NCBI RefSeq assembly: GCF_017086365.1
Contig: NZ_CP070969.1
Coordinates: forward strand, 2,108,001-2,172,000
Direction of reading: 5' to 3'
From: Paenibacillus tianjinensis
Lineage (GTDB): Bacteria > Bacillota > Bacilli > Paenibacillales > Paenibacillaceae
Length of the DNA stretch: 64,000 nt
Shown here: one piece after another, positions 25,046 through 34,531 of the stretch
Position numbering within the stretch: the stretch's first letter is position 1
Layout of the letters: each line of letters starts with the position of its first letter
Program-made: the position numbers and the translations under genes
The notes under the pieces: model-generated
The model's input: the letters and a program-made list of their open reading frames with translations, nothing else
What the model was told of the DNA's origin: nothing
Database searches by the model: none

Positions 25046-26479
25046 ATGATGAGCCTTGAAACTTTAAACGAACGTGTGAAAACCGACCTTTCCTACCTCG
25101 CCTACGGCGGCGCGGATTGGGTGATTCCCCTGGAGCATCCGGAAGGGCATGTCTATGATGTCGTTATTGTGGGAGGCGGGCAAAGCGGACTGGGTGCGGC
25201 CTTTGGCCTCCTGCGTGAACGGATTTCCAATATTGTGATTATTGATGAGAATCCTGAGGGCCTCGAAGGACCTTGGGAAACCTATGCCCGGATGGTTACG
25301 CTGCGTACTCCTAAGCATTTGACGTCCATTGATCTGGGGATTCCTTCCCTGACCTTCCGTGCCTGGTGGGAGGCACAAGCCGGTCCGCAGGGCTGGGAAG
25401 CCATCGACAAAATTCCGCGCGGGGACTGGATGAATTATTTGCGCTGGTACCGCCGGGTGCTCGGACTGCCGGTCATCAATGAAGTGACACTGAAGCTGAT
25501 TGAACCCGGGGAGGACGGAATCTACCGGCTTCATATTGGCGGGGCGGGGGCACCGTCCAGCCAGCTGCTGGCACGTAAGGTCGTGCTGGCTACCGGCATC
25601 CAGGGCGGCGGCGAATGGCATGTGCCCGAATTGATTGCCGGCAATCTGCCGGAGCACTTGTATGCTCACACTTCCGAAACCATTGATTTCAATGCACTGG
25701 CTGGCAAAAGAATAGGCATTCTCGGGGGCGGCGCTTCGGCATTTGACAATGCCAACTATGTGCTCTCGGAAGGTGCGGCAGAAGCCCATGTGTTCGTCCG
25801 CCGGGAGCAGCTGCCGAATGTGAATCCAATCCGCCAGATGGAACTCTCGGGGATGATCGAACGGTTCCATACGCTTGGAGATGCTGATAAATACGGGGTA
25901 ATCTCGCATTTCTTCAAGTACAATCAGCCGCCGACGAATGATACCTTTGCCCGCGCAGCCGCGTGGCCGGGATTCAGTCTGCATCTCGGTTCCCCCTGGC
26001 TGAAGGTGGAAGAGGTGGAGAATCAGGCGGTGGTGACCACGCCTAAGGGAGAGTTCGCTTTTGACTTCCTGATCGTCAGCACCGGGCTGCTTAGCGATCC
26101 GGGCCTGCGCCCCGAGCTGCGGCTGGTCGAGAGTCATATCGCGCGCTGGAGCGACTGCTATCAGGCTCCTGCAGAGATCGCTAATCCGCTGCTGGATGCC
26201 CATCCATACCTCAGTCCCGGCTTTGCACTCCAGAGCAGGGATGAGGAAGGGAAGAAGCTGCTGCACGGTCTGTTCGTTTTCAATTATTCGGCATTGGCGA
26301 GCAACGGTTTGTCCGCCTCAGCCATATCAGGAATCAGGAACGCAATTCCGAAGCTGGTCGGCGGGGTTGCGGATCAGCTGTTTACGGATGACCGTGAGAC
26401 GATTCTGCACTCTTTTTACAATTATAATGAGATTGAGTTTACCGGCGAATGGCTGCCGGTCGTACCGAGACCTTCTTGA
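25046..26479 (+). CDS. FAD/NAD(P)-binding oxidoreductase (flavin monooxygenase-like)
   Basis: This 477-residue flavoprotein has an FAD dinucleotide-binding motif VYDVVIVGGGQSGLGAAFGL (residues 36-55), an acidic end of beta2 (VIIDENPEG), and a second Rossmann motif KRIGILGGGASAFDNA (about residue 225) for NAD(P)H. It resembles CzcO/flavin-containing monooxygenase relatives. Tandem ATGs at 25046 and 25049 follow AAAGGTCTGAGG. The UbiD-family gene downstream lies after a terminator. Co-occurrence of a flavin monooxygenase and a UbiD decarboxylase hints at aromatic-acid metabolism, but that is inference. The substrate is unknown. Confidence 0.85.
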   Translation: MMSLETLNERVKTDLSYLAYGGADWVIPLEHPEGHVYDVVIVGGGQSGLGAAFGLLRERISNIVIIDENPEGLEGPWETYARMVTLRTPKHLTSIDLGIPSLTFRAWWEAQAGPQGWEAIDKIPRGDWMNYLRWYRRVLGLPVINEVTLKLIEPGEDGIYRLHIGGAGAPSSQLLARKVVLATGIQGGGEWHVPELIAGNLPEHLYAHTSETIDFNALAGKRIGILGGGASAFDNANYVLSEGAAEAHVFVRREQLPNVNPIRQMELSGMIERFHTLGDADKYGVISHFFKYNQPPTNDTFARAAAWPGFSLHLGSPWLKVEEVENQAVVTTPKGEFAFDFLIVSTGLLSDPGLRPELRLVESHIARWSDCYQAPAEIANPLLDAHPYLSPGFALQSRDEEGKKLLHGLFVFNYSALASNGLSASAISGIRNAIPKLVGGVADQLFTDDRETILHSFYNYNEIEFTGEWLPVVPRPS

Positions 26480-26498
26480 GTAATCAAGAAGGTCTTTT
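26469..26498 (+). terminator. Terminator overlapping the flavoprotein stop codon
   Basis: GACCTTCTTGA pairs perfectly with TCAAGAAGGTC around GTAA, then TTTT. The TGA stop is the end of the 5' arm. Confidence 0.85.
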
Positions 26499-26571
26499 AA
26501 CGTTGACCTTAAGTCCGGCCTCATTGATAATATAGAGGTTCACATTTCTTCTGCAGATTGGAGTAAGACCA

Positions 26572-28407
26572 ATGACATATCGCAATTTGGAAGAGTGCAT
26601 TACAGACCTGGAGAAGCACGGGCATTTGATCCGGATCTGGGAGGAAGTCGATCCTCACTTAGAGATGGCAGCTATCCATATGAAGGTATATGAAGCAGGC
26701 GGGCCTGCATTATTATTTGAAAAGGTTAAAGGCTCAAGGTTCCGGGCGGTGTCGAATCTTTTCGGGACGATCGAGCGGAGCAAGTTTATTTTCCGTGACA
26801 CATGGGAGTCTTCCCAGAACGTCATTGCCCTGCGCGATGACCCGGTGAAGGCGCTTAAAGCACCGTTTAAATATATCGGTACAGGACTTGCAGCCCGGAA
26901 GGCGCTGCCGCTTAAGATGCCCGGCGGACTTCCGTCCGGCTTCGAGGAAATTCAAATCTCCGATCTGCCGCAGATCAAGCACTGGCAGGGGGATGGCGGA
27001 GCATTTGTAACACTGCCGCAGGTGTATTCAGAGGACCCGGACAAGCCGGGCATTATGAATTCGAATCTCGGAATGTACCGGATCCAGCTCAGCGGCAATG
27101 ACTATGAGATGAACAAAGAGGTTGGGGTCCATTACCAGATTCACCGTGGTATAGGAATCCATCAGACCCATGCTACGAAGCGGGGCGAGCCGCTCAAGGT
27201 CAGCTGCTTTATCGGCGGTCCTCCGGCTCATACGCTGTCGGCTGTCATGCCGCTCCCGGAAGGCCTAAGTGAGATGACCTTCGCCGGCCTGCTGGGCGGA
27301 CGCCACTTCCGTTACAGCTACGTCGATGGCTTCTGCATCAGCGCCGATGCCGATTTTGTCATTACGGGTGAGATTTATCCCGGTGAGACGAAGCCGGAAG
27401 GCCCGTTTGGCGATCATTTGGGGTACTACAGCCTGATCCATCCATTTCCGGTGATGAAGGTACATAAGGTCTATGCCAAAAAAGGGGCTATCTTCCCCTT
27501 CACAGTCGTCGGCCGTCCACCGCAGGAGGATACAGCCTTCGGGGAGCTGATTCATGAGCTGACCGGCAATGCGATCAAGAATGAGGTGCCGGGCGTAAAA
27601 GAAGTACATGCCGTCGATGCTGCAGGGGTGCATCCCCTGTTATTCGCAATCGGCAGTGAGCGCTACACTCCGTACCAGCAGCTGAAGCAGCCTGCGGAGC
27701 TTCTGACTATCGCCAACCGGGTACTTGGGACAGGCCAGCTTAGTCTGGCCAAATATCTGTTCATCACTGCGGAAGAAGACCGGCCGATTAGCACGCATAA
27801 CATTGCTGATTTCCTGACTTATATTCTGGAACGGATAGATCTGCGTCGTGATATTCATTTCCAGACCAATACAACGATTGATACACTGGATTATTCGGGA
27901 ACGGGGATCAACAGCGGAAGCAAGGTGATTTTTGCAGCAGTAGGTGAACAGAAAAGAAGCTTATGCACAGTGGTGCCGCAGTCATTGACGATGCTGGAAA
28001 ACTTCGGTGAGGCTAAGCTTGTGCTGCCGGGCATCGTTGCGCTGCAAGGCCCGGCGTTTAGTACTTATGGGGAAGCTGAACTGGAAATGCGCCGCTTAAG
28101 CGCAGCTATAGAAGAGCAGGGGCCGCTTACAGATTGTCCGATGATCATCCTTTGTGATGACAGCGGCTTTATAAGTAGAGATCTGAGCAATTTCCTGTGG
28201 GCAACTTTTACACGCAGCAACCCTTCCCACGATATATATGGCGTGAACAGCACGGTACAGTTTAAGCACTGGTCTTGTGACAATGTCATTATCGATGCCC
28301 GCGTGAAGCCGCATCAGGCGCCGCCGTTAATCCCTGATCCGGCAGTGCAGCGCAATATTGAACGGTTATTCGTGCAAGGCGGGAGCCTCAGCGGCATCCG
28401 CAAATAG
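26572..28407 (+). CDS. UbiD family decarboxylase
   Basis: This 611-residue UbiD-type (prenylated-FMN-dependent) decarboxylase acts on aromatic or alpha,beta-unsaturated acids. Family segments are TYRNLEECITDLEKHGHLIRI, AIHMKVYEAGGPALLFEKVKGS, GMYRIQLSGNDYEMNKEVGVHYQIHRGIG and ITGEIYPGETKPEGPFGDHLGYYS. The last carries the catalytic acidic residues of the E-(R)-E type triad, and the conserved arginine lies in the QIHRGIG region. Length is about 100 residues above E. coli UbiD, as in menaquinone-futalosine or YclC-type relatives. UbiX, which makes the prenyl-FMN, is not in this window. RBS GGAG lies near ATG 26572. Confidence 0.9.
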   Translation: MTYRNLEECITDLEKHGHLIRIWEEVDPHLEMAAIHMKVYEAGGPALLFEKVKGSRFRAVSNLFGTIERSKFIFRDTWESSQNVIALRDDPVKALKAPFKYIGTGLAARKALPLKMPGGLPSGFEEIQISDLPQIKHWQGDGGAFVTLPQVYSEDPDKPGIMNSNLGMYRIQLSGNDYEMNKEVGVHYQIHRGIGIHQTHATKRGEPLKVSCFIGGPPAHTLSAVMPLPEGLSEMTFAGLLGGRHFRYSYVDGFCISADADFVITGEIYPGETKPEGPFGDHLGYYSLIHPFPVMKVHKVYAKKGAIFPFTVVGRPPQEDTAFGELIHELTGNAIKNEVPGVKEVHAVDAAGVHPLLFAIGSERYTPYQQLKQPAELLTIANRVLGTGQLSLAKYLFITAEEDRPISTHNIADFLTYILERIDLRRDIHFQTNTTIDTLDYSGTGINSGSKVIFAAVGEQKRSLCTVVPQSLTMLENFGEAKLVLPGIVALQGPAFSTYGEAELEMRRLSAAIEEQGPLTDCPMIILCDDSGFISRDLSNFLWATFTRSNPSHDIYGVNSTVQFKHWSCDNVIIDARVKPHQAPPLIPDPAVQRNIERLFVQGGSLSGIRK

Positions 28408-28445
28408 CTGCCCGACTTGAACGTGGTGGAGAAATTGTTTTTCAT
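28314..28445 (-). CDS. Small ORF (43 aa) with a full-length Shine-Dalgarno, antisense to the ubiD 3' end
   Basis: On the minus strand ATG 28445 opens 43 codons (MKNNFSTTFKSGSYLRMPLR...). It is preceded at 28451-28463 by AAGGAGGTGATCT, which matches the entire anti-Shine-Dalgarno end of 16S rRNA. A plausible promoter lies upstream (TTGTAA, 17 bp, CATAAA; about 28484-28513 on the plus map). The last 94 bp overlap the end of the UbiD gene. The peptide is polar and basic with two Cys in the middle; I recognise no family. Alternatively the site matters on the plus strand, where the ubiD mRNA 3' UTR would mimic the 16S rRNA 3' end. Confidence 0.35.
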   Translation of the reverse strand: MKNNFSTTFKSGSYLRMPLRLPPCTNNRSILRCTAGSGINGGA

Positions 28446-28514
28446 GAATGAGATCACCTCCTTGGTAAGACGCTGTTACAGGCTTTATGTTGCTATTCAC
28501 GATAGATTACAAGC

Positions 28515-28546
28515 TGTCCCTCGCTTTAATAGGAGGGGCATTTTTT
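28515..28546 (+). terminator. Terminator after the UbiD-family gene
   Basis: TGTCCCTC pairs with GAGGGGCA (one G-T), followed by TTTTTT. The rest of the gap to 28812 is AT-rich with one TATAAT (about 28700) and no gene I can support. Confidence 0.75.
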
Positions 28547-28812
28547 AGGTTGATTATAGATTGAACGAGAAAACTTGAGATAAAGAAAGGAGTGACAGAA
28601 GGGGATTTTGGAACTGTAGGAGCGATTATATTGTATAGCGCTGGAAGCGAGATTCATTTACTGCAAATCAATTTAAAAATGAAAATATATAGAAAATAAT
28701 GTATAATCCATGTAGATTTTAAAAGGGAAAAAATGGATCATTGCTTCCGCGCTCCGATTTGTATGTTTCTGTAAATTAAGTTGTGCTATCAGAACTTTTA
28801 GGAGGTTGGGAA

Positions 28813-29880
28813 ATGAGAATCGCGATTGTCAGTAATAAACGCTCAGGGTTAGGCGGTATGGAGGCTGTCTTTAGAACTGTAATGCAGGAGCTGGGCAGAA
28901 ATCAGGATGAGGTCAAGATGTTTCTCATGGGCGGCTCGCTGGACAAGGATTGGCTGCAGGATATTGATCATGTGGAGATTGGTGATCAGCGGACGGACAA
29001 TGCCCTTAAGAGAAGGTACAGCTTCACGCTTCCGCTATTCAGGCAGATTAGGCAGTACAAGCCGGATGTTATCATTGGCTGTGATCCCAATGTAGTGTGT
29101 TACTGCAAATGGATGATGCGGATTATGAACCGCAAAACTCCAGTAGGAAGCTGGGTTCATAATGAACTGTCCACGCTCTGGAAGGTCCAATTGCTGAAAT
29201 ACGCCGATTTTCATCTCTCGATCAGCAAGGGGATCGCTGAGCAGATTCAAAATGTAGTAGGCAGCGGGTTGAACAATAAAATCTTCGTAACCCATAATCC
29301 TGTTGATGTTGAGGTGCGGGAGGTGGCAAGGCCTGAAGTCCCTACATTTCTCTACATTGGAAGGCTGGAGAACCGGCAGAAAAGAGTGCGCGATTTAATT
29401 GAAGCCCTGGCTAAGCTTGAGGGAGAATGGAAAGCAGTTATTGTCGGTGACGGCCCGAACCGGGAGGAGGTCTATAACCTGGCCGGATCCTATGGGATTA
29501 ATGAGCGGATCGAGTGGATGGGCTGGCTTAAAAATCCCTGGTCGGAAATCCCCCGTGCGTCGGCTCTGGTTCTGACCTCTAACTTCGAAGGCTTCCCGCT
29601 GGTTCTGCTGGAAGCAATGGCCAGAGGGATTCCTTGTTTGAGTACAGACTGCCAGCACGGTCCTGCGGAAATCATCATTCCGGAGAGCAACGGCTGGCTG
29701 GTCTCCGTGGGGGATGTTGACGGCCTCGCCGCGAATATGCAGCATATTATCAATCATCCGGACCAGCTGCCGGATCCGCAATTTGTTAAAGAGTCAGTGG
29801 GCAAATTCAGCATCGCCAATGTGGTCAACAATATCAGAGGTATTATCGACAGGGAATTACAGTTGAAGATCTCCTCATAA
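28813..29880 (+). CDS. Glycosyltransferase family 4 protein
   Basis: This 355-residue retaining GT-B glycosyltransferase has an N-terminal domain beginning RIAIVSNKRSGLGGMEAVF (acceptor-side glycine loop), and a C-terminal domain with LYIGRLENRQKRVRDLIEAL, VIVGDGPNREEV and SNFEGFPLVLLEAMARGIPCLSTDCQHGPAEII, the E-x7-E donor-binding motif. It resembles LPS/galactosyltransferase-type (RfaB/WaaG) enzymes. The in-frame extension to 28783 is rejected: AGGAGG sits before ATG 28813. It is a single gene, with the WYL regulator starting 62 bp on. Likely function is cell-surface glycan or glycolipid assembly; donor and acceptor are unknown. Confidence 0.87.
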   Translation: MRIAIVSNKRSGLGGMEAVFRTVMQELGRNQDEVKMFLMGGSLDKDWLQDIDHVEIGDQRTDNALKRRYSFTLPLFRQIRQYKPDVIIGCDPNVVCYCKWMMRIMNRKTPVGSWVHNELSTLWKVQLLKYADFHLSISKGIAEQIQNVVGSGLNNKIFVTHNPVDVEVREVARPEVPTFLYIGRLENRQKRVRDLIEALAKLEGEWKAVIVGDGPNREEVYNLAGSYGINERIEWMGWLKNPWSEIPRASALVLTSNFEGFPLVLLEAMARGIPCLSTDCQHGPAEIIIPESNGWLVSVGDVDGLAANMQHIINHPDQLPDPQFVKESVGKFSIANVVNNIRGIIDRELQLKISS

Positions 29881-29941
29881 TTAAAGAAGACTATAGGGAG
29901 TGCTGGTAAAAGAGTGGAAATCATCAAGAGTGGTGAAAAAA

Positions 29942-30928
29942 ATGAAAATTAACCGGCTGCTCGGGATTGTGGTGTATCTGCTTAACCGGGAGGTAGTCAG
30001 CGCCCGTACGCTTGCGGAGAAATTTGAAGTCTCCCCGCGCACCATCCAGCGTGATATGGAATCGATCGGTCTTGCCGGAATCCCCATAGGTTCGATCCAG
30101 GGCGTTAATGGGGGGTATTATATTCTGGACAGCTTCAAAATGAACAGGCAGCTGCTCCAGCCGGAGGATTATAATTACATTGTAGCCGCGCTGAGAGGCC
30201 TCATCTCCGGATATAACAGCAGACGCGCAGAGGAAACGGTAGAAAAGATGTTGTCCTTATCCCCTGAAGGCAGTGAGGCAGTACAGCCGTTACAGCTGGA
30301 TTTGGAAGTGCTGCGAGAGGGAAGCGGGACCGTACAGTACATTGAGATCATTGAGGAAGCTATACGCCAAAAATGTACGATTCAGTTTCAATATACGAAT
30401 GCCCGGCAGACGGTTTCCAGCCGGAGTGTAGAGCCCTTGCTTTTGTCGTATAAATGGTACGCGTGGTATTTGTTCGCATATTGCCGTGACCGGAGGGATT
30501 ACCGGCTGTTCCGGCTCTCGCGGATCAGGGAGATTCAGAACACCGGTGAAGCTTTTGCACAGGATCACGGGAATGCAGCGCGTTTGCTTGCCGCTCATCA
30601 GGATCGTCGGCCCAATATCACAGTTAAGCTTGCTTGTCCGGCAGATCGGAGAGTACAGCTGGAGGAGGCTTTTCCAAAAGCAAGGCTGCTGGATGAAAGG
30701 TGCACTGAACTGGTGATGGAATTTACGGTTCCTGAAGAAGAGAGCGGCTGGTTTGCTACCCTGCTGCTGCTCGGAGGCCAATGTACTGTACTTGAACCGG
30801 AATCGCTGCGGCTGAGGCTGCAAAGCCATGCCCGGATGATTTTACAGAAGTATGAAGGTAATGACGACAGACAGTTGTCCGGATTGCCCGTTTATAATGG
30901 AGATATCCACACTATAAGGAGGGCTTGA
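29942..30928 (+). CDS. YafY/WYL-domain HTH transcriptional regulator
   Basis: This 328-residue regulator has an N-terminal HTH (INRLLGIVVYLLNREVVSARTLAEKFEVSPRTIQRDMESIGLAGIP), a central WYL domain (IQFQYTNARQTVSSRSVEPLLLSYKWYAWYLFAYCRDRRDYRLFRLSRI) and the C-terminal WCX domain. It is clearly related to the regulator at 9449 (same architecture and motifs), so the two are paralogues. ATG 29942 is preferred over the 14-codon-longer reading from 29900 because the conserved domain starts at MKINRLL. A GNAT acetyltransferase begins 2 bp after its stop, so the two form an operon; the regulator may autoregulate and control the acetyltransferase. Confidence 0.9.
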   Translation: MKINRLLGIVVYLLNREVVSARTLAEKFEVSPRTIQRDMESIGLAGIPIGSIQGVNGGYYILDSFKMNRQLLQPEDYNYIVAALRGLISGYNSRRAEETVEKMLSLSPEGSEAVQPLQLDLEVLREGSGTVQYIEIIEEAIRQKCTIQFQYTNARQTVSSRSVEPLLLSYKWYAWYLFAYCRDRRDYRLFRLSRIREIQNTGEAFAQDHGNAARLLAAHQDRRPNITVKLACPADRRVQLEEAFPKARLLDERCTELVMEFTVPEEESGWFATLLLLGGQCTVLEPESLRLRLQSHARMILQKYEGNDDRQLSGLPVYNGDIHTIRRA

Positions 30929-30929
30929 G

Positions 30930-31508
30930 ATGGAGATTAAGTTACTGGACCCTTACACCGTTTGTCCTATATTTGATACCGGTAGCTTTTTGCTAAGATT
31001 GGTACAGCAGGAGGATGCTGAAGATTTACTCGGGTGCTATTCGGACCCGGAGTCCATCCCCCTGTTTAACAGCGACAACTGTCTTTACGGCTTCAGCATG
31101 CACCTGCTGGATGATATGAAGGCCACTATTGAAGCCTGGCTCGCAGAATACCAGGCACGGGGATTTGTACGGTTCAGCATTATTGAGCAGACTTTTGGCA
31201 AGGTGATCGGGACGGTGGAGTTTTTTACCAGGGCAGTGCAATCCGCAGACGGACAGCATGAAGCCGGAATTTTGCGGCTTGATCTTAAATCCGTTTATGA
31301 ACGGGAAGCAGCGCTTTGCGAGATTCTGGAGCTGATAGAGTCGCAGTTTGGCGAGTATTTTGCATTCTCCAGTATATTGACTAAGGCAGTGCCCCAGGCT
31401 GCGGCAAGAATCAGCGTTCTGCATCGTCTGGGTTATCAGAGGATAGAGCAAAGCTCCGATTTACCGTATGATGACTACTACATAAAAGAAATAAACACCG
31501 GATCGTAA
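30930..31508 (+). CDS. GNAT family N-acetyltransferase
   Basis: This 192-residue protein looks like a GNAT-fold acyl-CoA transferase of the RimJ/RimL-like type: FLLRLVQQEDAEDLLGCYSDPE (N-terminal strand-helix), FVRFSIIEQTFGKVIGTVEFF (core strands) and C-terminal LHRLGYQRIEQSSDLP. The canonical R/Q-x-x-G-x-G/A acetyl-CoA loop is not clear, so the catalytic function is less sure than the fold. AAGGAGG lies seven bases before ATG 30930. It starts 2 bp after the WYL regulator stop, so it is co-transcribed. The acceptor is unknown. Confidence 0.75.
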   Translation: MEIKLLDPYTVCPIFDTGSFLLRLVQQEDAEDLLGCYSDPESIPLFNSDNCLYGFSMHLLDDMKATIEAWLAEYQARGFVRFSIIEQTFGKVIGTVEFFTRAVQSADGQHEAGILRLDLKSVYEREAALCEILELIESQFGEYFAFSSILTKAVPQAAARISVLHRLGYQRIEQSSDLPYDDYYIKEINTGS

Positions 31509-31543
31509 CCGGTTCGTTACATTTTCATACTGTTTCCCCTATC

Positions 31544-31590
31544 AGCCCGTCTGATCTCCCTATTTGGAGACTTGGACGGGCTAATCGTTT
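31544..31590 (+). terminator. Terminator after the GNAT gene
   Basis: AGCCCGTC pairs with GACGGGCT; an inner TCTCC/GGAGA stem stacks within. A short T run follows (CGTTTT). Confidence 0.65.
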
Positions 31591-31712
31591 TGCTAAATAA
31601 TGTCGAAAAAAAGAGTAGTAGTACCTCAGCATAGGAGGTTAGAATGGAACACTACAGAACAATTAACTTCGGCAGGAGATAAACTATTGAATTCAAGGGT
31701 GGTTGGCGGCGG

Positions 31713-34529
31713 ATGGATAAAGGCAAAGCAAGCATCTTAGGGATGGTTATAGCAATCTACATACTGGCTGTGCTGCTTAAAGGCTTCTCGATAGAGGTGT
31801 TCCTCAATTTCGTCATTCTTATTTTGATCTTATATTTCGCTGCATTCAAAAATAAAAAGAAAGATGTCTCCGAGTATAAGCGGATCAAAAAGGAGCTGTC
31901 GGATCAGCTCTATTTCACCTCCCAATTGATGGATTCCCTGCCGCATCCGCTTTTTTATATCGATGACCAGCAGTGTTTTCTGGGCTGTAATACCGCCTAT
32001 GAGCAAGCATTTGAAGTGTCTGGCTGCGAATTGGCCGGCATTCCGATACGCGATCTTCCCCATTTGCCTATGGACGCTTACCACAATCTTCGTGAGATGA
32101 TGGCTGAGGTAACGGAGAGCGGCCAGTCTTCGATCCGCCAGATTCAGAGAACCTTTGCGAGCGGTGAAACGCACCACATTCTTTATACGCTGTCTGCCTA
32201 CCGTCTGTCGGATGATTCAGTGGGCGGATACCTTGGGATTATGACCGATATTAGCGATCTGAAGCACAAAGAGAAGGAGATCCTTGATAACCGGAATTTT
32301 CTCAATGCCATTATCAGCCATATTCCGGTAATGATTACGGTCAAGGATGTCCGGACGTTGAAGGTATTCATGGGGAATCAGGCCAGCGCGGACTTTCTGG
32401 GCCTTACACCTGAGGAGCTGGGCGACCTGGAACTTAAATCGGTATTCCCTGAGGAAATTGCCCGGAGGATGATTGAATCGGACAAAAAGGTAATTGCAAC
32501 AGGACAGGTCCTCAGTGAGATCGATATCATTCCCGATGACAGCGAAAACTGCAATCTGCGCTATGTTCGGACCACGAAGCTGCCTATTTTGGATGTGGAG
32601 GGGCAGCCGCTGTATCTGCTCATTGTGTCCGAAGATATCACAGAGGCGAGACGGAAGGAAGCGGAGCTGAAGCATGCTCTGAATCTGGCGGAAGAGGCGA
32701 CTGCCGCCAAATCGCAATTTCTGGCGAATATGAGCCACGAGATCCGGACGCCGATGAATGCCATTATTGGCCTGGCTTATCTGGCGCTTAAGACAGAACT
32801 TAATCCGAAACAGCAGGACTATCTCTCCAAAATTCATAATGCCGGTACTTCGCTGCTTGGCATTATTAATGAGATCCTTGATTTCTCAAAGGTGGAGTCA
32901 GGCAAGCTGGAACTGGAGAATGCGGAATTTGTCTTAACCGATGTGATTTCAGGGGCACTAGATTTAGCGGGCCAGACAGCTCACGAGAAGGGGCTGCAGC
33001 TGTTGTGTGAAATCCCTCCAGAAGTCCCCTCTCGTCTTAACGGCGATCCGCTTCGGCTGGGCCAAATCATGACCAATCTGTTAAGCAATGCGATTAAGTT
33101 CACCGAGGCGGGTGAAGTTTCGATTGTAGTGGAGCTACACAGCAGAATCGACAGTAAGGTGAAGCTTCAATTCAGTGTACGTGATACAGGGATTGGCATG
33201 AGCAAAGGGACGGAAACCAAGGTATTCCAGGCCTTTACACAGGCGGACAGCTCCACTACGCGGAAGTTTGGGGGAACGGGTCTGGGTCTGGCGATCAGCC
33301 GCAAGCTGGTGGGGCTCATGGGAGGCAGTCTTTGGGTAGACAGTGAGGAAGGCAGAGGCAGTACCTTTACGTTCACGGCATGGTTCGATATTGTTCCGGT
33401 CACAGACTTACCAGCAAGACCTGTTCCGGTAACGACACTTGATGTGCAGGAAAAAGACTACAGGCTGTCCGGCACCCGTGTTCTGCTGGTGGAGGACAAT
33501 GAGATTAACCGGCAGATTGCTGCTGAGCTGCTGAGAAGCCGGGGGCTGCTGCCGGATATAGCTGTCAACGGGGCAGAAGCGGTGCGCATGGTGGAATCCA
33601 TGTCTGCGGAAAGACCTTATAGTATTGTACTCATAGATCTGCAGATGCCGGAAATGGACGGCTTTCAGGCGGGGGCAAGAATCCGGGAATTGGTTCCTGA
33701 CCTGCCTATGATTGCTATGACAGCACGTACCATGCAGGAAGAGCGGGAACGCTGCTTCGCAGCCGGGATGAACGGCCATGTTGCCAAACCGATTGATCCG
33801 GATATTCTGTTCACTACGATCGGCAGATGGGTTTCACATGGGAACAATCAGGAATCAGCTGAAGGTGCCGGAAAGGCAGCTGAGTTCAGGTCCTCTACAG
33901 AAACCTTGCCATTCCTGAAGCTGAAGGGTATTGAAACCGGAAAGGGGCTCAGCCGTGCCGGACACAACCGGGAACTGTACATCAGCCTGCTGTTGAAATA
34001 TGCCGGGAATCAGCGTGAAACGGTAGCAAGCTTGCGTAAGGCGCTAGGGGCAAAGGATACTGCAGCAGCCTTAAGGCTTGCTCATAATCTGAAGGGGGTC
34101 TCCGGCAATATTGGAGTTACGGAAGTCCAGAAGCTGGCCGGCATCCTTGGTAAAATGCTAGACAGCCCTGCTGAGCCGCAAGAGCTGGAGCAGCTTCTGA
34201 ACAGGCTCGAAGCGGCGTTTTATGCCAGCACTGAGGAAATCCTCAGTCAGCTGGGCGGCTCTGATCACTATAATGCAGCAAAGTTCATACCTGAGCAGCA
34301 GAATGAACCGCCAGTAAAGCTGCTCAGCCGGTTAGAGGATATGCTGAAGGACAGTGATAGTGAAGCTGTCGACTATTTTGCATCTGTAAGGAGCGTACTA
34401 GCGCTTGCGATGACACCAGATGAGCTGAGACAGCTGGAGTATAGTCTGGGCATGTTTGAATATGAGGAAGCCCTCTCCCTTACCCGGCAGGCCATAAGAG
34501 ATCGAAATTATGAACTGAGGTTGATGTAG
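31713..34529 (+). CDS. Hybrid sensor histidine kinase with PAS, REC and Hpt domains (BarA-like)
   Basis: This 938-residue hybrid kinase is membrane-attached. Two hydrophobic segments lie at residues 9-45 with a short external loop, then a coil and two PAS domains (about 64-185 and 195-315). The HisKA motif NMSHEIRTPMNAIIGLA has the phospho-His near residue 343; the HATPase has DPLRLGQIMTNLLSNAIKF, DTGIGMS and GGTGLGLAIS. The receiver has DNEINRQIA and SIVLIDLQMPEMDG with Asp near 642. A C-terminal Hpt domain carries LAHNLKGVSGNIG, His near 790. All phosphorelay residues are present. The HD-GYP regulator starts 2 bp later and is the probable phosphate acceptor. The RBS is weak. Confidence 0.92.
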   Translation: MDKGKASILGMVIAIYILAVLLKGFSIEVFLNFVILILILYFAAFKNKKKDVSEYKRIKKELSDQLYFTSQLMDSLPHPLFYIDDQQCFLGCNTAYEQAFEVSGCELAGIPIRDLPHLPMDAYHNLREMMAEVTESGQSSIRQIQRTFASGETHHILYTLSAYRLSDDSVGGYLGIMTDISDLKHKEKEILDNRNFLNAIISHIPVMITVKDVRTLKVFMGNQASADFLGLTPEELGDLELKSVFPEEIARRMIESDKKVIATGQVLSEIDIIPDDSENCNLRYVRTTKLPILDVEGQPLYLLIVSEDITEARRKEAELKHALNLAEEATAAKSQFLANMSHEIRTPMNAIIGLAYLALKTELNPKQQDYLSKIHNAGTSLLGIINEILDFSKVESGKLELENAEFVLTDVISGALDLAGQTAHEKGLQLLCEIPPEVPSRLNGDPLRLGQIMTNLLSNAIKFTEAGEVSIVVELHSRIDSKVKLQFSVRDTGIGMSKGTETKVFQAFTQADSSTTRKFGGTGLGLAISRKLVGLMGGSLWVDSEEGRGSTFTFTAWFDIVPVTDLPARPVPVTTLDVQEKDYRLSGTRVLLVEDNEINRQIAAELLRSRGLLPDIAVNGAEAVRMVESMSAERPYSIVLIDLQMPEMDGFQAGARIRELVPDLPMIAMTARTMQEERERCFAAGMNGHVAKPIDPDILFTTIGRWVSHGNNQESAEGAGKAAEFRSSTETLPFLKLKGIETGKGLSRAGHNRELYISLLLKYAGNQRETVASLRKALGAKDTAAALRLAHNLKGVSGNIGVTEVQKLAGILGKMLDSPAEPQELEQLLNRLEAAFYASTEEILSQLGGSDHYNAAKFIPEQQNEPPVKLLSRLEDMLKDSDSEAVDYFASVRSVLALAMTPDELRQLEYSLGMFEYEEALSLTRQAIRDRNYELRLM

Positions 34530-34531
34530 AT

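Noticed and set aside
25064..26266. 400-codon frame on the minus strand opposite the flavoprotein
   Set aside because: A shadow of the strongly supported plus-strand gene (high-GC codon bias); no RBS or domain.
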